Shown here in pieces: positions 5,905 through 7,232 of a stretch of DNA of 7,232 nt. Each line of letters starts with the position of its first letter. The first letter of the stretch is position 1. The position numbers and the translations under genes were made by a program. The DNA lies in contig JADZGG010000185.1 in NCBI GenBank assembly GCA_020854015.1, positions 1 through 7,232 on the forward strand, given 5' to 3'. The DNA comes from Flavobacteriales bacterium. Lineage in GTDB: Bacteria; Bacteroidota; Bacteroidia; Flavobacteriales_F; PHOS-HE28. The notes beneath the pieces were generated by a model that saw only the letters and a list, made by a program, of their open reading frames with translations, was not told where the DNA came from and did no database searches.

Positions 5905-6363
5905 ATGTCCGGAGTCAACAAAGTGATCCTGATCGGCAACCTTGGCGCCGATCCCGAGGTACGCCATCTACAGAACGGCGCTTCCGTGGCCAATTTCCGC
6001 ATCGCCACCAGCGAGACCTACAAGGACAAGACCACCGGCGAAAAGCGGGAACAGACCGAGTGGCACAGCATCGTGGCTTGGCGCGGCCTGGCGGAGATCA
6101 CTGAGAAGTACCTGCGCAAAGGCAGCAAGGTGTACGTGGAAGGCAAGCTCCGCACCCGTCAGTGGCAGGACAAGGAAGGCAACACGCGTTACACCACGGA
6201 GATCCAGGCGGACGAAATGAACCTGCTTGACCGCCCGACAGATCGTGCGGAAGGTGGATCACCTATGGCGGCACAGCCTCAGCGCCAGCAGGAACCCGCT
6301 GGTGCTCCGATGGCAGCTGGACCTGCGGCCGGTCCCGACGATCTGGACGACCTGCCTTTCTGA
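5905..6363 (+). CDS. ssb: Single-stranded DNA-binding protein
   Basis: A 152-residue SSB. The OB fold covers residues 3-108: VNKVILIGNLGADPEVR, then NFRIATSETYKDK, EWHSIVAWRGLAE, KGSKVYVEGKLRTRQW and YTTEIQADEM. Aromatic DNA-stacking positions are W53 and W87 (E. coli W54, W88), with Tyr39 in place of E. coli W40. Residues 109-143 form a Pro/Ala/Gln/Gly-rich flexible linker. The acidic tip DDLDDLPF ends in the canonical aspartate/Pro-Phe tail that docks repair and replication partners. SSB tetramers coat single-stranded DNA at forks and during repair. The ATG at 5905 starts right at the family N-terminus and has its own -7 element. A second in-frame ATG at residue 121 is internal to the linker. 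gldE follows 68 bases later on the same strand. Confidence 0.97.
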   Translation: MSGVNKVILIGNLGADPEVRHLQNGASVANFRIATSETYKDKTTGEKREQTEWHSIVAWRGLAEITEKYLRKGSKVYVEGKLRTRQWQDKEGNTRYTTEIQADEMNLLDRPTDRAEGGSPMAAQPQRQQEPAGAPMAAGPAAGPDDLDDLPF

Positions 6364-6366
6364 ACA

Positions 6367-6399
6367 TCGCCCTCGCACGTCTTTCACCTGTCAGGGCGA
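6367..6399 (+). other. Stem-loop in the ssb-gldE gap
   Basis: TCGCCCT (6367-6373) and AGGGCGA (6393-6399) are perfect 7-bp inverted repeats around a 19-base loop, beginning 4 bases after the ssb stop. No T-run follows, so it is not a standard intrinsic terminator. It may be an mRNA 3'-end stabiliser or a processing site between ssb and gldE. Confidence 0.35.
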
Positions 6400-6431
6400 A
6401 ACTGATCGGGTGAGACCGCGTTACGTTCCCC

Positions 6432-7232
6432 GTGTCAACCTCCCTGAACATCCTTCTGCAATCCGGCACACCCGATGTGCTGACCTTGGCGGCCATCGTG
6501 GTCATCCTCGTGCTGCTGGGTATCTGTGCATGCATGAGCGCCAGCGAGGTCGCCCTCTTTTCCCTGACGGCCGCTCAGCTTCGGGAATTGAAGGAACACG
6601 GTGGCCCGAAAGCGGCACCTGTGCTTGACCTGCTCTCCCGCCCGCGCCGGCTGTTGGCCACCATACTGGTGATGAACAACTTCTCGATGGTGGGCATCAC
6701 CGTATTCAGTACGATCGTGATGAACGGGCTGGTGGACTTCTCCCGGATGCCCGAATATCTCGTGTTCGCGATCCAGGTGCTTGTGGTCACGTTCATCATC
6801 CTGTTGTTCGGCGAGGTGTTACCGAAGGTCTACGCCACCTCCCATGCCATGAGCGTGGCACTTTCCCTGTCCAAGATGCTCGTAGGACTGCGCTGGTTCT
6901 GGAGCCCTGTGAACGAGACGCTCATCAGGAGCACCTCCTTCATTGAGAAACGATTCAAAAAACGCAGCACCAACATCGACGCCGACGCGCTGGGGCATGC
7001 CCTGGACCTGACCAACGACCCGAACACGACCGCCGAGGAACAGCGGATCCTTCGGGGCATCGTGAAGTTCGGCAACATTGAAGTGCGGCAGGTCATGCAC
7101 CCGAGGACGGGCGTCATTGCGTTCAACAAAGACCTCAGCTTCCAGGAACTGATCGCAGCGATCGTGGAAAGCGGATTTTCACGTGTGCCAGTGTACGAGG
7201 ACACCATGGACCGTGTGGTGGGCGTGCTTCAC
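6432..7232 (+). CDS. gldE: Gliding motility-associated protein GldE, CNNM/HlyC-CorC family (3' end cut off by window edge)
   Basis: 267 residues are visible and the frame stays open to the window edge. The only sensible start is GTG 6432, because an in-frame TGA lies at 6411-6413 and no ATG precedes the first membrane helix. The DUF21/CNNM transmembrane domain covers about 17-160. Helices are near 17-34, 73-100 and 110-128, with conserved SASEVALFSL (36-45), the NN pair (82-83) and FGEVLPK (126-132). The cytoplasmic part starts near 165. EEQRIL (202-207) and VRQVMHPRTGV (218-228) lead into the first CBS motif (SFQELIAAIVESGFSRVPVYE, about 236-256). CNNM-family proteins are linked to divalent-cation transport. 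In Flavobacterium johnsoniae GldE supports gliding and works with the lipoprotein GldD. The position directly after ssb is the usual one for gldE, which separates it from generic hemolysin-type paralogs. A further CBS domain, the CorC_HlyC domain and probably gldD should follow beyond the edge. Confidence 0.88.
   Translation, partial: MSTSLNILLQSGTPDVLTLAAIVVILVLLGICACMSASEVALFSLTAAQLRELKEHGGPKAAPVLDLLSRPRRLLATILVMNNFSMVGITVFSTIVMNGLVDFSRMPEYLVFAIQVLVVTFIILLFGEVLPKVYATSHAMSVALSLSKMLVGLRWFWSPVNETLIRSTSFIEKRFKKRSTNIDADALGHALDLTNDPNTTAEEQRILRGIVKFGNIEVRQVMHPRTGVIAFNKDLSFQELIAAIVESGFSRVPVYEDTMDRVVGVLH

Overview
The window looks like a piece of a Bacteroidota chromosome, most likely a GC-rich member of the Flavobacteriales or a relative. 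Four things point there: a secreted protein with a C-terminal type IX secretion (T9SS) sorting domain, a GldE-type gliding gene directly after ssb, Bacteroidota-style -7 elements (TAnnTTTG) in front of the HU and ssb genes, and the gene order rng / small basic COX24-domain protein / TPR / HU // mutY / ssb / gldE, which I recall as common in this phylum. The base composition is GC-rich by eye. No mobile element, CRISPR array, rRNA or tRNA was seen.

Layout. The left part, about 1-4694, reads entirely on the minus strand. In transcription order it holds HU (4694-4401), a membrane-anchored TPR protein (4404-3859, overlapping HU by 4 bases), a 31-residue AURKAIP1/COX24-type basic protein (3856-3761, starting 2 bases after the TPR stop), a GC-rich hairpin (3750-3702), an RNase G/E family ribonuclease (3648-2095), a secreted beta-propeller-like T9SS cargo protein (2052-412), and recX (364 to the window edge, C-terminus cut off). 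The right part, 4765-7232, reads on the plus strand: mutY, ssb, and gldE (cut off by the window edge). A 70-bp divergent control region separates the two arms. It carries a very good Bacteroidota promoter for HU and an inverted partial copy of its -7 element facing mutY.

How the genes relate. Most are housekeeping information-processing genes: chromosome packing (HU), repair and recombination control (MutY, SSB, RecX), RNA decay and processing (RNase G/E) and a probable small-ribosomal-subunit protein (COX24-type). gldE opens the gliding/T9SS accessory section that normally continues with gldD. The T9SS cargo protein at 412-2052 is the only clearly non-conserved insert. I see no sign of a new defence or mobile system. 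The points most worth a second look are the mirrored divergent promoter, the translationally coupled tiny ribosomal-type gene, and the hairpin ahead of the RNase gene.
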